A stretch of DNA of 64,000 nucleotides, taken from Huiozyma naganishii CBS 8797 (Eukaryota; Ascomycota; Saccharomycetes; Saccharomycetales; Saccharomycetaceae). Positions 29,653 through 38,793 of this stretch are shown here, piece by piece. Positions within the stretch are counted from its first letter, which is position 1, and each line of letters opens with the position of its first letter. The DNA lies in NCBI RefSeq assembly GCF_000348985.1, contig NC_035925.1:1-64000 (forward strand), in the 5' to 3' direction. The position numbers and the translations under genes are program-made. Below the pieces are notes generated by a model. That model worked only from the letters and a program-made list of their open reading frames with translations. It was not told the origin of the DNA and did no database searches.

Positions 29653-30651
29653 TTTAAACCGTGTTGTGGAACTGTGTTGATTGGGTTGGTCATTTTAGGC
29701 TTCCAATAGAACAAATAAGTTGAAATATGACCGACCAATCTCTGAAGTTGAATTTGGTTTATATATATATTACTAACTACAATTGAAACGTATCTCATCC
29801 TTCAGGTTATGCATCATTTCCGAGAACTTTAAAAAAAGATACCTCTAAAACTTCTTTATTGTTTCTGATTCGTGTAATTACCATTTTTGGTAATCACACG
29901 ATCTTTCAAACAATTGAAAGGTGATGAAGTAAGGTGGAGTCGGGTAAACATGTCCTCAAATGTTTAGGATTCTACGTAAATGGTCGACACATTTTTGCTT
30001 TAGGTGAAACATCTCTCATCTAAGTGCATGTGGTATGATTTTTACTGGAAGATTTTTCCCTCGTTTGACGTTCGCTCGAACTCTAAACTGTGCTGAAACT
30101 GGCGCTTAAATCTTTCTCGTTTGAGCAGACAGCTCGGACTATTAAGAAAATACGACAATAACGCACACATTACACACTCTCTGCTAGTGAAAAGGAATCG
30201 AGAAGTGTGATAATGCTATTGCCTTCTTGCGTATTCAAACAATTTTTTTTGTTATTCTCTTTTTGAAAAACGTTTTCCACCCAGGATAACATGAACAGTT
30301 CAGTTATGAAACTGCAATTTCAATTAGCGTGAAAGAATATACTTGAAAGCTTGGCCTGGGTCTTGGTTGTACTGGGGGTTCCACTTCTCTTCTCTACCTT
30401 CGTTTATTTTAAAAAGGTAGAAGCTGAAAAATTATATCACTAAAAAGTATATTTTCTTCTTTTAAAGAGTCGATATTTGGAGCGAGAATGTTGGGATATC
30501 CTTGAATGAAGAAAGAAAGAAAGGTATTAAAAATGTTACCAAAGTACAGAAGTACAGAACTATAGTAAAAGTAAATGGTACAAAAACGAACAAAAACTAA
30601 TTAGCGCTCGAAGCATATCGATACTAATATTAAAACAGGAAGGTATTGCAA
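29653..30651. other. Intergenic region between the two GPI protein genes
   Basis: About 1 kb of AT-rich sequence upstream of the larger wall-protein gene. It contains a Reb1-type CGGGTAA (29941-29947), a pheromone-response element TGAAACA (30005-30011) and two near matches TGAAACT (30094 and 30306 regions). No gene is seen. Confidence 0.5.
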
Positions 30652-31368
30652 CTATAGCAATAGGGCGGCGGCAGCAACAATGGCAAACCCGTTAGCAGCA
30701 ATCTTCCCGGAACCACCTTCAAAAGTGGAGATTTGGTGAGTGGTGCTTGGAGGGACCACCACGGACATGGTTGGTGGTGGACATGGAACGGTGGTGGTGT
30801 TCATGTGAGGTTGTGGTGGGATCGAAGTTTCGGTTGATGGGCAAGGAGGCTCTGGCATAGTGGTAACAACTGTTTCACACTTTTCGTGCTCACAACTGGT
30901 GATGGTTGACACCGTGACGTGAGTAGTGCCGGTGGTGACTGTGGTGATGTGAGTGGATGGTTGACGCATCTTGGACGAGGAAGAGTGAGACATCGAGGAT
31001 GAGTGGTGCTCAGAGGAAGAGTGAGGCATCGAGGATGAATGGTGCTCAGAGGAAGAGTGAGGCATCGAGGATGAATGGTGCTCAGAGGAAGAGTGAGACA
31101 TCGAGGATGAGTGGTGCTCAGAGGAAGAGTGAGGCATCGAGGACGAATGGTGCTCAGAGGACGAATGGTGCTCAGAGGAAGAGTGAGGCATCGAGGACGA
31201 ATGGTGCTCAGATGAAGAGTGAGGCATCGAGGAAGAGTGTGTGGTCGATGGTGGGCATGGAGTTGTACTAACACTCTTCATCTCAGAGGAAGATGGTTGG
31301 TGGTGGTCGCCGGCCAGCGCTTTGGAGGCCAAAGCCAAAATTGGTAGGGAAATAGCAGCGTATTGCAT
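30652..31368 (-). CDS. Ser/His-rich repeat GPI-anchored cell wall protein
   Basis: A 238-residue secreted wall protein. The signal peptide is about 1-19 (ISLPILALASKALAG). Residues about 45-130 consist of an imperfect 12-residue repeat of the form SSSMPHSSSEHH, unusually rich in Ser and His. Then come TVSTITSCEHEKCETVVTT, which resembles the Ccw12-type ITSCxxxxC motif, a Pro/Thr stretch and a GPI tail (FEGGSGKIAANG and a hydrophobic end). The tail and ITSC motif are shared with the neighbouring wall protein, suggesting a tandem family. Clustered histidines could bind metal ions; that is speculation. Confidence 0.85.
   Translation of the reverse strand: MQYAAISLPILALASKALAGDHHQPSSSEMKSVSTTPCPPSTTHSSSMPHSSSEHHSSSMPHSSSEHHSSSEHHSSSMPHSSSEHHSSSMSHSSSEHHSSSMPHSSSEHHSSSMPHSSSEHHSSSMSHSSSSKMRQPSTHITTVTTGTTHVTVSTITSCEHEKCETVVTTMPEPPCPSTETSIPPQPHMNTTTVPCPPPTMSVVVPPSTTHQISTFEGGSGKIAANGFAIVAAAALLL
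30985..31240. repeat. 36-bp coding minisatellite
   Basis: Near-identical 36-base units (containing GAGTGAGGCATCGAGGATGA) encode the 12-residue Ser/His repeats of the wall protein. Around six to seven units are present, one shortened by a local slip (EHHSSSEHHSSS). Units alternate between MPH and MSH versions. Copy number is likely to vary between strains. Confidence 0.85.
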
Positions 31369-31622
31369 TATTGGCAGTATTCTTTCGGTGTGGATAACGA
31401 GTGACTCTGTTAGTTAGTTCAAGTACTGAGAGTAGCAAGAAACCCCATGAGAGGAACAAGTGGAAATTGGCATTGGAATAGAGTCCACACTGTCGCTTTA
31501 AATACGTTTTCCGGGGAAGGCGTATTGAGGTTCGAGTACTTTTAATATTTGCTCGAAACCCTTGTTTACATGGGTTTCATACCCTTTTCTGGTTGTGAAG
31601 TGGCAAGTAAACAAGGTCCGAG

Positions 31623-32088
31623 GGCGGTTGCCTCCTGTTGCAACCGTCAAAAGAAAGCCCATCAGACGTTACGTCATGTATAGTTAAGCAGCACATGACG
31701 TAAATCACATAGTCAAGAGACAACGCACTCGGTAACTAATTCACTCACCCCCTTATTGTTGGGTTAAGCAATGCCTTCAAGGGACGATGAAGCAACCAAC
31801 GAGCAGAGGGGACTCCCTCATGACCTCATCCTTCTATGCATAAAACAACCTTTTCTGTACATACGAAGTCTTTCAAATACGCAAAAAGGTATAATAAGAA
31901 AATTACAGCGAAAGGGGCGCGGACAAGTGTGCAATACACTCAATCAGGGTTCAACAACCCCGCCCTTGCCCTGTTTCCCCCTCGCAACTGCCGCAACCGC
32001 CATGCCTCTATACCCTTCCCACCAGGCGGTTGCCCCGGCGGTTGCCCCGGCAACCGCCTGCTGTCCCGATCGGGACAGCCGTCAAAAG
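31623..32088. promoter_or_regulatory. Two related GC-rich blocks with palindromes upstream of TUP1
   Basis: Block A (31623-31653) and block B (32025-32088) both open with GGCGGTTGCC and both close with CCGTCAAAAG. Block B is expanded: GGCGGTTGCC at 32025 and 32037 (12-base period), its inverse GGCAACCGCC at 32049-32058, and an 18-base perfect palindrome CTGTCCCGATCGGGACAG at 32061-32078. A further GCAACCGCC is at 31993-32001. In AT-rich upstream DNA this looks like a set of protein sites. Confidence 0.55.
31669..31703. promoter_or_regulatory. CRE-like inverted pair
   Basis: TTACGTCATG (31669-31678) and CATGACGTAA (31694-31703) are exact inverted copies 15 bases apart. Each contains the ATGACGTA core bound by ATF/CREB-type bZIP proteins such as Sko1 and Aca1/Cst6. 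The pair lies about 300 bases from the wall-protein start and about 880 from TUP1. Confidence 0.65.
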
Positions 32089-32580
32089 CGACAAAACAGC
32101 TCCATTTTTTTGTTTCTTTTTTCTTTTGGGCCAAAAAAAACTGAAAAAAGCGAAGAAAATAAAAGAAGCGCAAATTCAGTGTTTTTTGCTCTGTTTCTTC
32201 TGGTGCAAGGGCTGTCACTGGAGGGAAGGTTTGGTTGAGCTGTTTACTGCAACTGTGTGCGTTGAAGAGGTGACATTGGAGAGAGTCGAGTGGTCGCTTA
32301 CAGTCAGGATAGCATACACACACGCACTGGAACAGTACTAGCTCTACGCTGCGCGCCCTTCCCCTTTCTAACCGGTTTATTCCTGCTGCTTTTTGTTTGT
32401 TTTCAGTTTTTTTTGTTTGATTTTCAATTCAATTAACTGACAGGTACTTGTTCTACGTATTACAGGTTATTGTCAAGAGAAGACGACGAAAACACACAAG
32501 GTTGAAGAATTGAGTGCTCAGGAGGATTTCTAGGTTGGATTTTACTTTGCTTTTCATCATCATCTTCTTCTTTTATAAAC

Positions 32581-34548
32581 ATGTCTTCCACTATTGCTGC
32601 GTCGCAGAATAAATTGAATGACCTGCTGGAAGCGATCAGGCAAGAGTTTGCGTCGGTCTCTCAGGAGGCAAACTCGTACCGTTTGCAGAACCAGAAAGAT
32701 TATGACTACAAGATAAACCAACACCTCGCAGAGATGCAGCAGATTAGAAACACAGTTTACGAATTGGAGTTGTCACACAGAAAGATGAAGGACACTTACC
32801 AGGAGGAGATAAATAGATTGAAAGTGGAGCTTTCTCAAAGAGACCACCAGATCGCCTCGATGTCCCAGCAACAGCAGCAAGTGCAGCAGCAGATACAGCA
32901 GCAGGTGCAGTCCGGACAGCCGCAGGTCTTGGCCATAGGAGCAGCCCCGCAACAGGAACAACCGTCCGCTGCAGCTGCTGCCGCTTCCGTGGGGCAGACA
33001 CCCCCAATAATCCCCCAGGGCAACGGCCCAACGTTGAACCCGCTGATTAGTGCCCTGGGTAACCAGTTGAAGGGTCCAGTGGCTACTCCGCCTGCCCAGG
33101 AGGACGAGAAGAAAATTGCCTCTTTACCTCCCACCGTACAGACGAAGAGTCCAAAGGTGCCCTCCGCACAGACGGCCGCCACAAAGAAGGCACACCCAGA
33201 AGCTGAACCCCAATCTCAAGCTCAATCTGCCGCGGCAACCGAAGATAACCAGGCTCCCGCTGCCACATCTGCAGCCACTAAGCAAGATAATGTGGCTACA
33301 CAGGATGCGACTGCGAACGCCCAATTTTCCGGGAACGAAAACGATTTGGTGCATTACGATCAACGTGCGTCCCAAATGAAACCCATCCCACCATTTCTGT
33401 TAGACTTGGACTACAAACAGGTTCCCGAGAACTTGAGGAAGAAGACCGAGGAGTACGATGTTTTGTACAACCCTGCCTTGCCCCGCACACTAGAGGTCGA
33501 GTTGCATAAATCCTTGGAACACACATCGGTTGTCTGCTGCGTCAAATTCTCCAACGACGGACAGTATTTGGCAACAGGGTGTAACAAAACAACTCAGGTG
33601 TTCCGTGTGTCCGACGGAGAATTAGTAGCTAGACTCTCGGACGACAATGCACCATCCATCCAGAATGGTGGTAACGGTTCTGACAGCGGATCGACAGACT
33701 TGTACATCCGTTCCGTGTGTTTCTCACCAGACGGGAAGTTTTTGGCCACAGGTGCGGAGGACAGACTGATCAGGATTTGGGATTTAGCCCAACAGAAGAT
33801 CGTCATGGTCTTACAAGGCCACGATCAGGACGTCTACTCCTTGGACTACTTCCCCTCAGGTGACAAGCTTGTGTCGGGCTCCGGGGACAGAACCGTTAGA
33901 ATCTGGGATTTGAAAACGGGTCAGTGCTCTCTGACATTGTCTATCGAGGACGGTGTCACCACAGTTGCTGTTTCACCAGGAGATGGGAAGTACATTGCCG
34001 CCGGTTCTCTAGATCGTGCCGTTCGCGTCTGGGACTCGGAGACCGGGTTCCTGGTGGAGAGACTGGATTCTGAAAACGAACTCGGCACAGGCCACAGGGA
34101 TTCCGTGTACAGTGTTGTGTTCACCAGAGACGGCAACAAAGTGGTCTCCAGTTCTTTGGACAGATCCGTCAAGCTGTGGAACTTGCGTGGGTACAATGAA
34201 AAGGAGAACGCCGCCGACAATAACAAATCGCAAAGTTCTGTGGTCTGTGAAGTCACGTATATCGGACACAAAGATTTCGTTCTGTCGGTGACCACCACTG
34301 CAAACGACGAATTTGTGCTATCGGGCTCGAAAGACCGTGGCGTCCTGTTCTGGGATACAAACACGGGGAACCCATTGCTAATGCTACAGGGTCATAGAAA
34401 CTCCGTGATCTCTGTTGCGGTCGCCAATGGTCACCCACTGGGCCCCGAGTACCAGGTGTTTGCAACTGGTAGTGGTGACTGTAGGGCAAGAATCTGGAAG
34501 TTTTCGAAATTGGACTCCGCCTCTAAAGTCAAGGAAATTCAAGGTTGA
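32581..34548 (+). CDS. TUP1: Tup1, general transcriptional corepressor
   Basis: This 655-residue protein (S. cerevisiae 713) forms the Cyc8-Tup1 corepressor, recruited by many DNA-binding repressors to position nucleosomes and block transcription. The N-terminal ~80 residues are the tetramerisation and Cyc8-binding helix ([20 protein letters not shown]). A Gln/Pro/Ala-rich, poorly conserved region spans about 95-270. The family segment [19 protein letters not shown] precedes seven WD40 repeats from about 310 to 650, each with clear GH...WD-type ends ([35 protein letters not shown]). It is on the track of YNR genes here, while S. cerevisiae keeps TUP1 at YCR084C. The 5' region is long and rich in motifs. 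Confidence 0.97.
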   Translation: MSSTIAASQNKLNDLLEAIRQEFASVSQEANSYRLQNQKDYDYKINQHLAEMQQIRNTVYELELSHRKMKDTYQEEINRLKVELSQRDHQIASMSQQQQQVQQQIQQQVQSGQPQVLAIGAAPQQEQPSAAAAAASVGQTPPIIPQGNGPTLNPLISALGNQLKGPVATPPAQEDEKKIASLPPTVQTKSPKVPSAQTAATKKAHPEAEPQSQAQSAAATEDNQAPAATSAATKQDNVATQDATANAQFSGNENDLVHYDQRASQMKPIPPFLLDLDYKQVPENLRKKTEEYDVLYNPALPRTLEVELHKSLEHTSVVCCVKFSNDGQYLATGCNKTTQVFRVSDGELVARLSDDNAPSIQNGGNGSDSGSTDLYIRSVCFSPDGKFLATGAEDRLIRIWDLAQQKIVMVLQGHDQDVYSLDYFPSGDKLVSGSGDRTVRIWDLKTGQCSLTLSIEDGVTTVAVSPGDGKYIAAGSLDRAVRVWDSETGFLVERLDSENELGTGHRDSVYSVVFTRDGNKVVSSSLDRSVKLWNLRGYNEKENAADNNKSQSSVVCEVTYIGHKDFVLSVTTTANDEFVLSGSKDRGVLFWDTNTGNPLLMLQGHRNSVISVAVANGHPLGPEYQVFATGSGDCRARIWKFSKLDSASKVKEIQG

Positions 34549-35035
34549 TAGGACAGCATGGTATAGCTAAGAAGCAACGAACCGAACGGACCCTTGATGG
34601 AGATATGGGTAGAGGCATTCACGATTTTCTTCTTCCCTACACCTTCTGTGTGAATGGTAGCAGATAATGGGTAATATAGATCTTCCTATGGAAAATATCC
34701 ATCTTTCCACATTTGCCAGATAATCACACTTGTTAATAAAATCTCTTCGACGAAGACTTCCTTAACTGCTCGGACGGTTTTGTGCCCGGGAATATGTGTG
34801 TGTATAAATAATTGTATATGTGCTTCTTTTATAACGATCCAAACTGTACAGGTAAAAGAGAATAAGAAAACAAGCAAACAGTCCAGCATGGAACGAGAGT
34901 AACTGGTAATGAACTTCTTCCGGATTAAAATCACTTAGTGCTATTTAGGTAAGGATATTTAGCATAGTACACATTTTTTTGGGGGGCTTTCGCTGGGTGG
35001 TCACTTATCCTCCTCTTCGTATCCCACAATCCCCA
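34549..35035. other. Intergenic region between convergent TUP1 and MVD1
   Basis: About 490 bases of shared 3' flank. No gene is seen; a 9-base T run and a G run lie near 34974-34986. Confidence 0.4.
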
Positions 35036-36229
35036 TCATTTGGGTAGACCAGTCGCTGGATCAATCAAGCATTCGTTTGTCTCTTGAGGTCCCGTGCCGA
35101 CTTGGGTTGGGATGATCCTAGATATACCCTCTGCAAGTTTAGGGTCCAACATCGCCGGGAAGTCGGCCTTGTACTGTGTGTTGAAAGTGTTTTCGAACCC
35201 CTGGAGGGTCTCAGCGGTAAATTTTGTCCCCCACCCTTCGACGGTCGAGAGCAACGGGTAGAAGAAGGGCAGAAGTTTCGATTCGTTCTCCTGTAGGTAG
35301 TACATGACCGCGTTGGGCCCTGCGTCAAAGGTGTAGGCAACGACGTTCCTGTTGAAGTATGCATTGATTGCGTGGCACAGTCTTATCACTTTCTTGGAGG
35401 TGTCATTTATGTAGAAAATGGGAGGGTACGAGTCGAGGCAAGTAGCGTGGAACGAGTTGGAGTCCTTCATGGTTAGTTCTGCGAACATCTCGAAGTCTCT
35501 CGCGACGATAGCGCGCTTCATTTCGTCAAATCTTTGCGGGACGACCGTTTTTATCCTCTCTTGAAAGAGGTCCGAGGTCCTGACTGTCAGTTGCATCCCC
35601 TGCGTGGAGGAGGTATCCTTCTTCTCGTCGCTGACGACGAGAATAACCGCCTTCATTTCTGGCCATTGCTCCCTCGAGGCGACCTGCACCGCCTTGGAGT
35701 CTGTCCCGTCGGCCAACTGGCCCATTTCCCAAGCGACAAACCCACCGAACAGCGATCTGCACGCGGAGCCGGACCCCTTCCTGGCAACCATCGACAGCTC
35801 AGACATATCCTGTGGGAGACTGTAAAGTTTTGCGATCGCGGTGACGAGCGCAGCAAACCCGGCTGCGGACGACGCAAGCCCGGCTGCTGTGGGGAAGTTA
35901 TTCTCCGAGACGATATGCAGCTTCCACTGAGACATAGGTTCGAGCGCGGAGTCTGCCTGCTCCATCTGTTGCCTCATCTGACGCAGGTCCGCAAGACAGT
36001 CCTGTGTGCGTTTACTCCCGAGAGATTCCTCCTCGCCATTCAACCACAATTTGTCCTCTGTAAATTGAGCACTGCAAGCTGCGGATGTGAGCGTTCTCAG
36101 GTCATCCTGCGACAGCGTGACCGAGATGGAAGAGTTCGTGGGCAAGTTCAGATCCGCATCTCTTTTCCCCCAGTACTTCAAAGTAGCGATGTTCACAGGC
36201 GCGGTGATAGAAGCAACGTGTATGGACAT
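35036..36229 (-). CDS. MVD1: Mvd1/Erg19, mevalonate diphosphate decarboxylase
   Basis: At 397 residues (S. cerevisiae 396) this GHMP-superfamily enzyme turns mevalonate diphosphate into isopentenyl diphosphate using ATP, an essential cytosolic step to sterols, dolichol and ubiquinone. Motifs include the N-terminal APVNIATLKYWGKRD, the ATP-binding loop NNFPTAAGLASSAAGFAA (about 113-130), GSGSACRSLFGGFV, and TFDAGPNA near the C-terminus with the catalytic Asp. It is divergent from COQ2, whose product uses a polyprenyl diphosphate made from this pathway. Confidence 0.98.
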   Translation of the reverse strand: MSIHVASITAPVNIATLKYWGKRDADLNLPTNSSISVTLSQDDLRTLTSAACSAQFTEDKLWLNGEEESLGSKRTQDCLADLRQMRQQMEQADSALEPMSQWKLHIVSENNFPTAAGLASSAAGFAALVTAIAKLYSLPQDMSELSMVARKGSGSACRSLFGGFVAWEMGQLADGTDSKAVQVASREQWPEMKAVILVVSDEKKDTSSTQGMQLTVRTSDLFQERIKTVVPQRFDEMKRAIVARDFEMFAELTMKDSNSFHATCLDSYPPIFYINDTSKKVIRLCHAINAYFNRNVVAYTFDAGPNAVMYYLQENESKLLPFFYPLLSTVEGWGTKFTAETLQGFENTFNTQYKADFPAMLDPKLAEGISRIIPTQVGTGPQETNECLIDPATGLPK

Positions 36230-36463
36230 TTCTTAGACAAATAAATGGATACAGTGCTGGTCACAATATAGAATCCAATTGCAATTGAACAAGTTGAACA
36301 GTAACTTGGGCTCGAGAACGCTCTTTTATAAACGACAAGGCAGAATTTTTGTTTAAAATTTGATGGTTTTATCGGTGACTGCGATGAGTTGTTGAACAGA
36401 GCAGAGTTAGAGGACCGTTCGGGTGCTCTGTGGGCGATTGTACCAAGCTGCCGGCCGTGTGAG

Positions 36464-37564
36464 ATGTCTTTGCAGAGACTTAGTTTAGCATCCGTGTTTT
36501 TGTCGCGGTCGTTTACCCCCCGGCGTTCGCCAGTTTGGAATGGTTTGTTTAAGTTGCAAGCTGGGAGGAGGCTAGAGCACACAGGTGCACCCACGACACC
36601 CTTCACGGCAGAACAGCTTCGTGTTGCGAAGCGGGAGAGATTGGAAGGGTTGGGCCCGATTGTCGGGAGACTCCCTGCTGCGGTGGTCCCCTACGCGGAG
36701 CTGATGCGGCTCGAGAAACCAGTGGGGACCTGGCTGCTGTACTTGCCCTGCTCTTGGGCGATCCTCATTGCCGCGATGGAGACCGGTGCTGCCGTGTTGC
36801 CGACCGTTGGGATGCTCGGGTTGTTTGGAGCCGGTGCACTTGTCATGCGTGGGGCAGGGTGCACGATCAACGACCTGCTGGACAGGAGACTTGACGCCAA
36901 AGTGATCAGGTCTGTAGAGCGGCCGATCGCCTCGGGGAGGGTCACGGCGCGGCAAGCGTGCGTGTTCCTTGCTGGGCAGACCGCTGTCGGTGTTGGAATC
37001 CTCTCGCTGCTCCCCACAGCGTGTTGGTGGCTCGGGCTTGCGTCACTGCCGATAGTGTTCACGTACCCGCTGTTCAAGCGGTTCACGTACTACCCGCAGG
37101 CTGCGCTGAGCGCTTGCTTCAATTGGGGGGCCCTGCTCGGGTTCCCTGCAATGGGGATCATCGACTGGCCCACGATGATCCCGCTGTACTTGGGGAGCTA
37201 CCTGTGGTGCATGACGTACGACACGGTGTACGCGCACCAGGACAAGGCGTTCGACATCAAAGCGGGGATCAAGTCGACCGCGCTCGCTTGGGGGGCCCGC
37301 ACGAAGCAGATCTGCTACGGGATGACCGCGGCCCAGTTCATGCTGTACATAACCGCTGGGATCAACAGCGGGCTGCTGCTGGGACCAGGGTTCCTTGGAG
37401 GACTGTCTATATTTGCCTACCGCGTATTTACAATGATTAGGAAGGTGGACCTCGACAACCCAAGGGAGTGCTGGAGGGCATTCCTCGGGAATATTAACAC
37501 CGGGCTGTACTTCTCGTATGCCCTCTTCTTCGACTTCTTGTTGAAGTCCTTTGGCTGGCTCTGA
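36464..37564 (+). CDS. COQ2: Coq2, 4-hydroxybenzoate polyprenyltransferase
   Basis: This 366-residue inner mitochondrial membrane enzyme (S. cerevisiae 372) attaches the polyprenyl tail to 4-hydroxybenzoate in ubiquinone synthesis. A basic, Ser/Arg-rich presequence (LSLASVFLSRSFTPRR) is followed by about eight membrane segments. The two Asp-rich UbiA motifs are intact: NDLLDRRLD and YDTVYAHQDKAFD. RPIASGR and FTYPLFKRFTYYPQ are family landmarks. I chose the ATG at 36464 because it starts the presequence; the frame is open to an ATG at 36389. The third positions are strikingly GC-rich compared with flanking genes. Confidence 0.96.
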   Translation: MSLQRLSLASVFLSRSFTPRRSPVWNGLFKLQAGRRLEHTGAPTTPFTAEQLRVAKRERLEGLGPIVGRLPAAVVPYAELMRLEKPVGTWLLYLPCSWAILIAAMETGAAVLPTVGMLGLFGAGALVMRGAGCTINDLLDRRLDAKVIRSVERPIASGRVTARQACVFLAGQTAVGVGILSLLPTACWWLGLASLPIVFTYPLFKRFTYYPQAALSACFNWGALLGFPAMGIIDWPTMIPLYLGSYLWCMTYDTVYAHQDKAFDIKAGIKSTALAWGARTKQICYGMTAAQFMLYITAGINSGLLLGPGFLGGLSIFAYRVFTMIRKVDLDNPRECWRAFLGNINTGLYFSYALFFDFLLKSFGWL

Positions 37565-37662
37565 GCTGAATATACTAGCTCAGTTCTAGTTTGAATCTTC
37601 GCTCTTCAATACAACAAACATCTCTCACTGGCTACTTCCCGGAAGCCCCTGATGCACCCAGT

Positions 37663-38439
37663 TTAGCGTTGCTCCCTGTCTGTACTATTAGTAACGATGC
37701 TTTTAATTCTGTCACTCTTGTCATTGGCATTCGAGTGGAAACTGGTCTTGTTCTGCTTGAGAACAGCCTTTAGCGGTACCTCCTTCGCAAGCGTGCTGCG
37801 GTCCTCAAATTCTTCCAGTGAGTTCTTTGACAAGTCGTTATGGAACAGTGAATCGAGAACCCTCCCGTCGGACTTCCAGACCTCGCCGGACCTGGGCAGA
37901 ATGTAGTACCTGTTCCAAAACGACTTGGCCGTCTTGTCCACCAAGTAGAAACTGAACGTCGCAGCATCGTCTATCCCTTGTGGACCCTTCCCCGTATATA
38001 TCCTAACCCCCTTAGTCCTGCTGACGACGTCCAGCGGCCGCACCGTGCTGATCTCTCTCGCGAGAAGAGGTGACTGGCGTACAATTCGACACCCGGGCTT
38101 TCCCACCACATCTGGAAGGTAAATGACTTGCCGTACAACCCTCGAAAACACGTACAGCGTGCCGAGGGACAATGTGAAGGGCAGCACGGCCAACGCGACG
38201 GGCCCGTACGACTTGCAGAAGTACCATACGCTACGCTTGTCGTCATCCTCTGCAGCGGCCTGCCGCTGCTTGGCAGATAGCCAAGATACGTCAGCAAACG
38301 TGTATCCGTACGTAAGCAGCACGGCAGACATGGAGAGTACTCCAACGCGCACAATTGGCTTCAAACGGTACGAGTAGACCACCTGCGGTGACTTCTTCAG
38401 CGCCAGACTCTTCATAAGAGTCAACAATCCAACAGCCAT
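37663..38439 (-). CDS. MRX15: Mrx15-type mitochondrial membrane protein (TMEM223-like), YNR040W orthologue
   Basis: At 258 residues it matches S. cerevisiae Ynr040w/Mrx15 (256), an inner-membrane protein that binds mitochondrial ribosomes and overlaps with Mba1 in cotranslational insertion. Two hydrophobic segments are visible: VGVLSMSAVLLTYGYTF (about 32-48) and GPVALAVLPFTLSLGTLYVF (about 79-98). The remainder is soluble and basic. It lies in the conserved ZRG17-MRX15-COQ2 order, convergent with COQ2 and divergent from ZRG17. Assignment leans partly on synteny. Confidence 0.87.
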   Translation of the reverse strand: MAVGLLTLMKSLALKKSPQVVYSYRLKPIVRVGVLSMSAVLLTYGYTFADVSWLSAKQRQAAAEDDDKRSVWYFCKSYGPVALAVLPFTLSLGTLYVFSRVVRQVIYLPDVVGKPGCRIVRQSPLLAREISTVRPLDVVSRTKGVRIYTGKGPQGIDDAATFSFYLVDKTAKSFWNRYYILPRSGEVWKSDGRVLDSLFHNDLSKNSLEEFEDRSTLAKEVPLKAVLKQNKTSFHSNANDKSDRIKSIVTNSTDREQR

Positions 38440-38793
38440 CGCTCCTCAACTCACTCGAAACACAACTGCTCAAACACTTGAACACACGACTGACTCACCG
38501 GCTATAGCAACAGTTTCCGACGACCAGTGGCAACTGTTCTTCTTCTCGAATGCTGATCATCACAGCCTTCAAGTGCCCTTTCAGTTCAAACTTTGAGATT
38601 CAAATACTTCGAAGAGACCGCTACTTTGCGTCAGTTTGTGGTTCATTGCACTGGAGACGCTGGACTTGGCATCGGATCCACGCAATTGACGTCTGTGACA
38701 GGTGTGTACTGTGCTGGACCGAGCTTGTTGAAGAAAGTGTGCTGAGTCACGGTCTCTACAGAAGAAGAAGAAGCATCGAAAACTGAACTGGAA
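38440..38793. other. Divergent intergenic region MRX15/ZRG17
   Basis: Shared promoter region. I looked for a Zap1 zinc-response element (ACCTTNAAGGT) before ZRG17 and saw none. No gene. Confidence 0.5.

Larger units (their letters stand above)
31369..32580. other. Long divergent intergenic region, wall-protein gene / TUP1
   Basis: It carries the CRE-like pair and the GC-rich blocks. Open frames up to 155 codons cross 31771-32238 but read through repeat and homopolymer sequence and look like chance. A T/A-rich stretch spans about 32100-32180. Confidence 0.55.

Noticed and set aside
31532..31548. tRNA B-box-like GGTTCGAGTAC
   Set aside because: Lacks the following CC and any cloverleaf pairing or A box. 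I found no convincing tRNA gene in the window.
31771..32238. A 155-codon plus-strand frame (and overlapping ones) upstream of TUP1
   Set aside because: It reads through the GC-rich palindromic block and A/T homopolymers, with no domain or protein-like composition.
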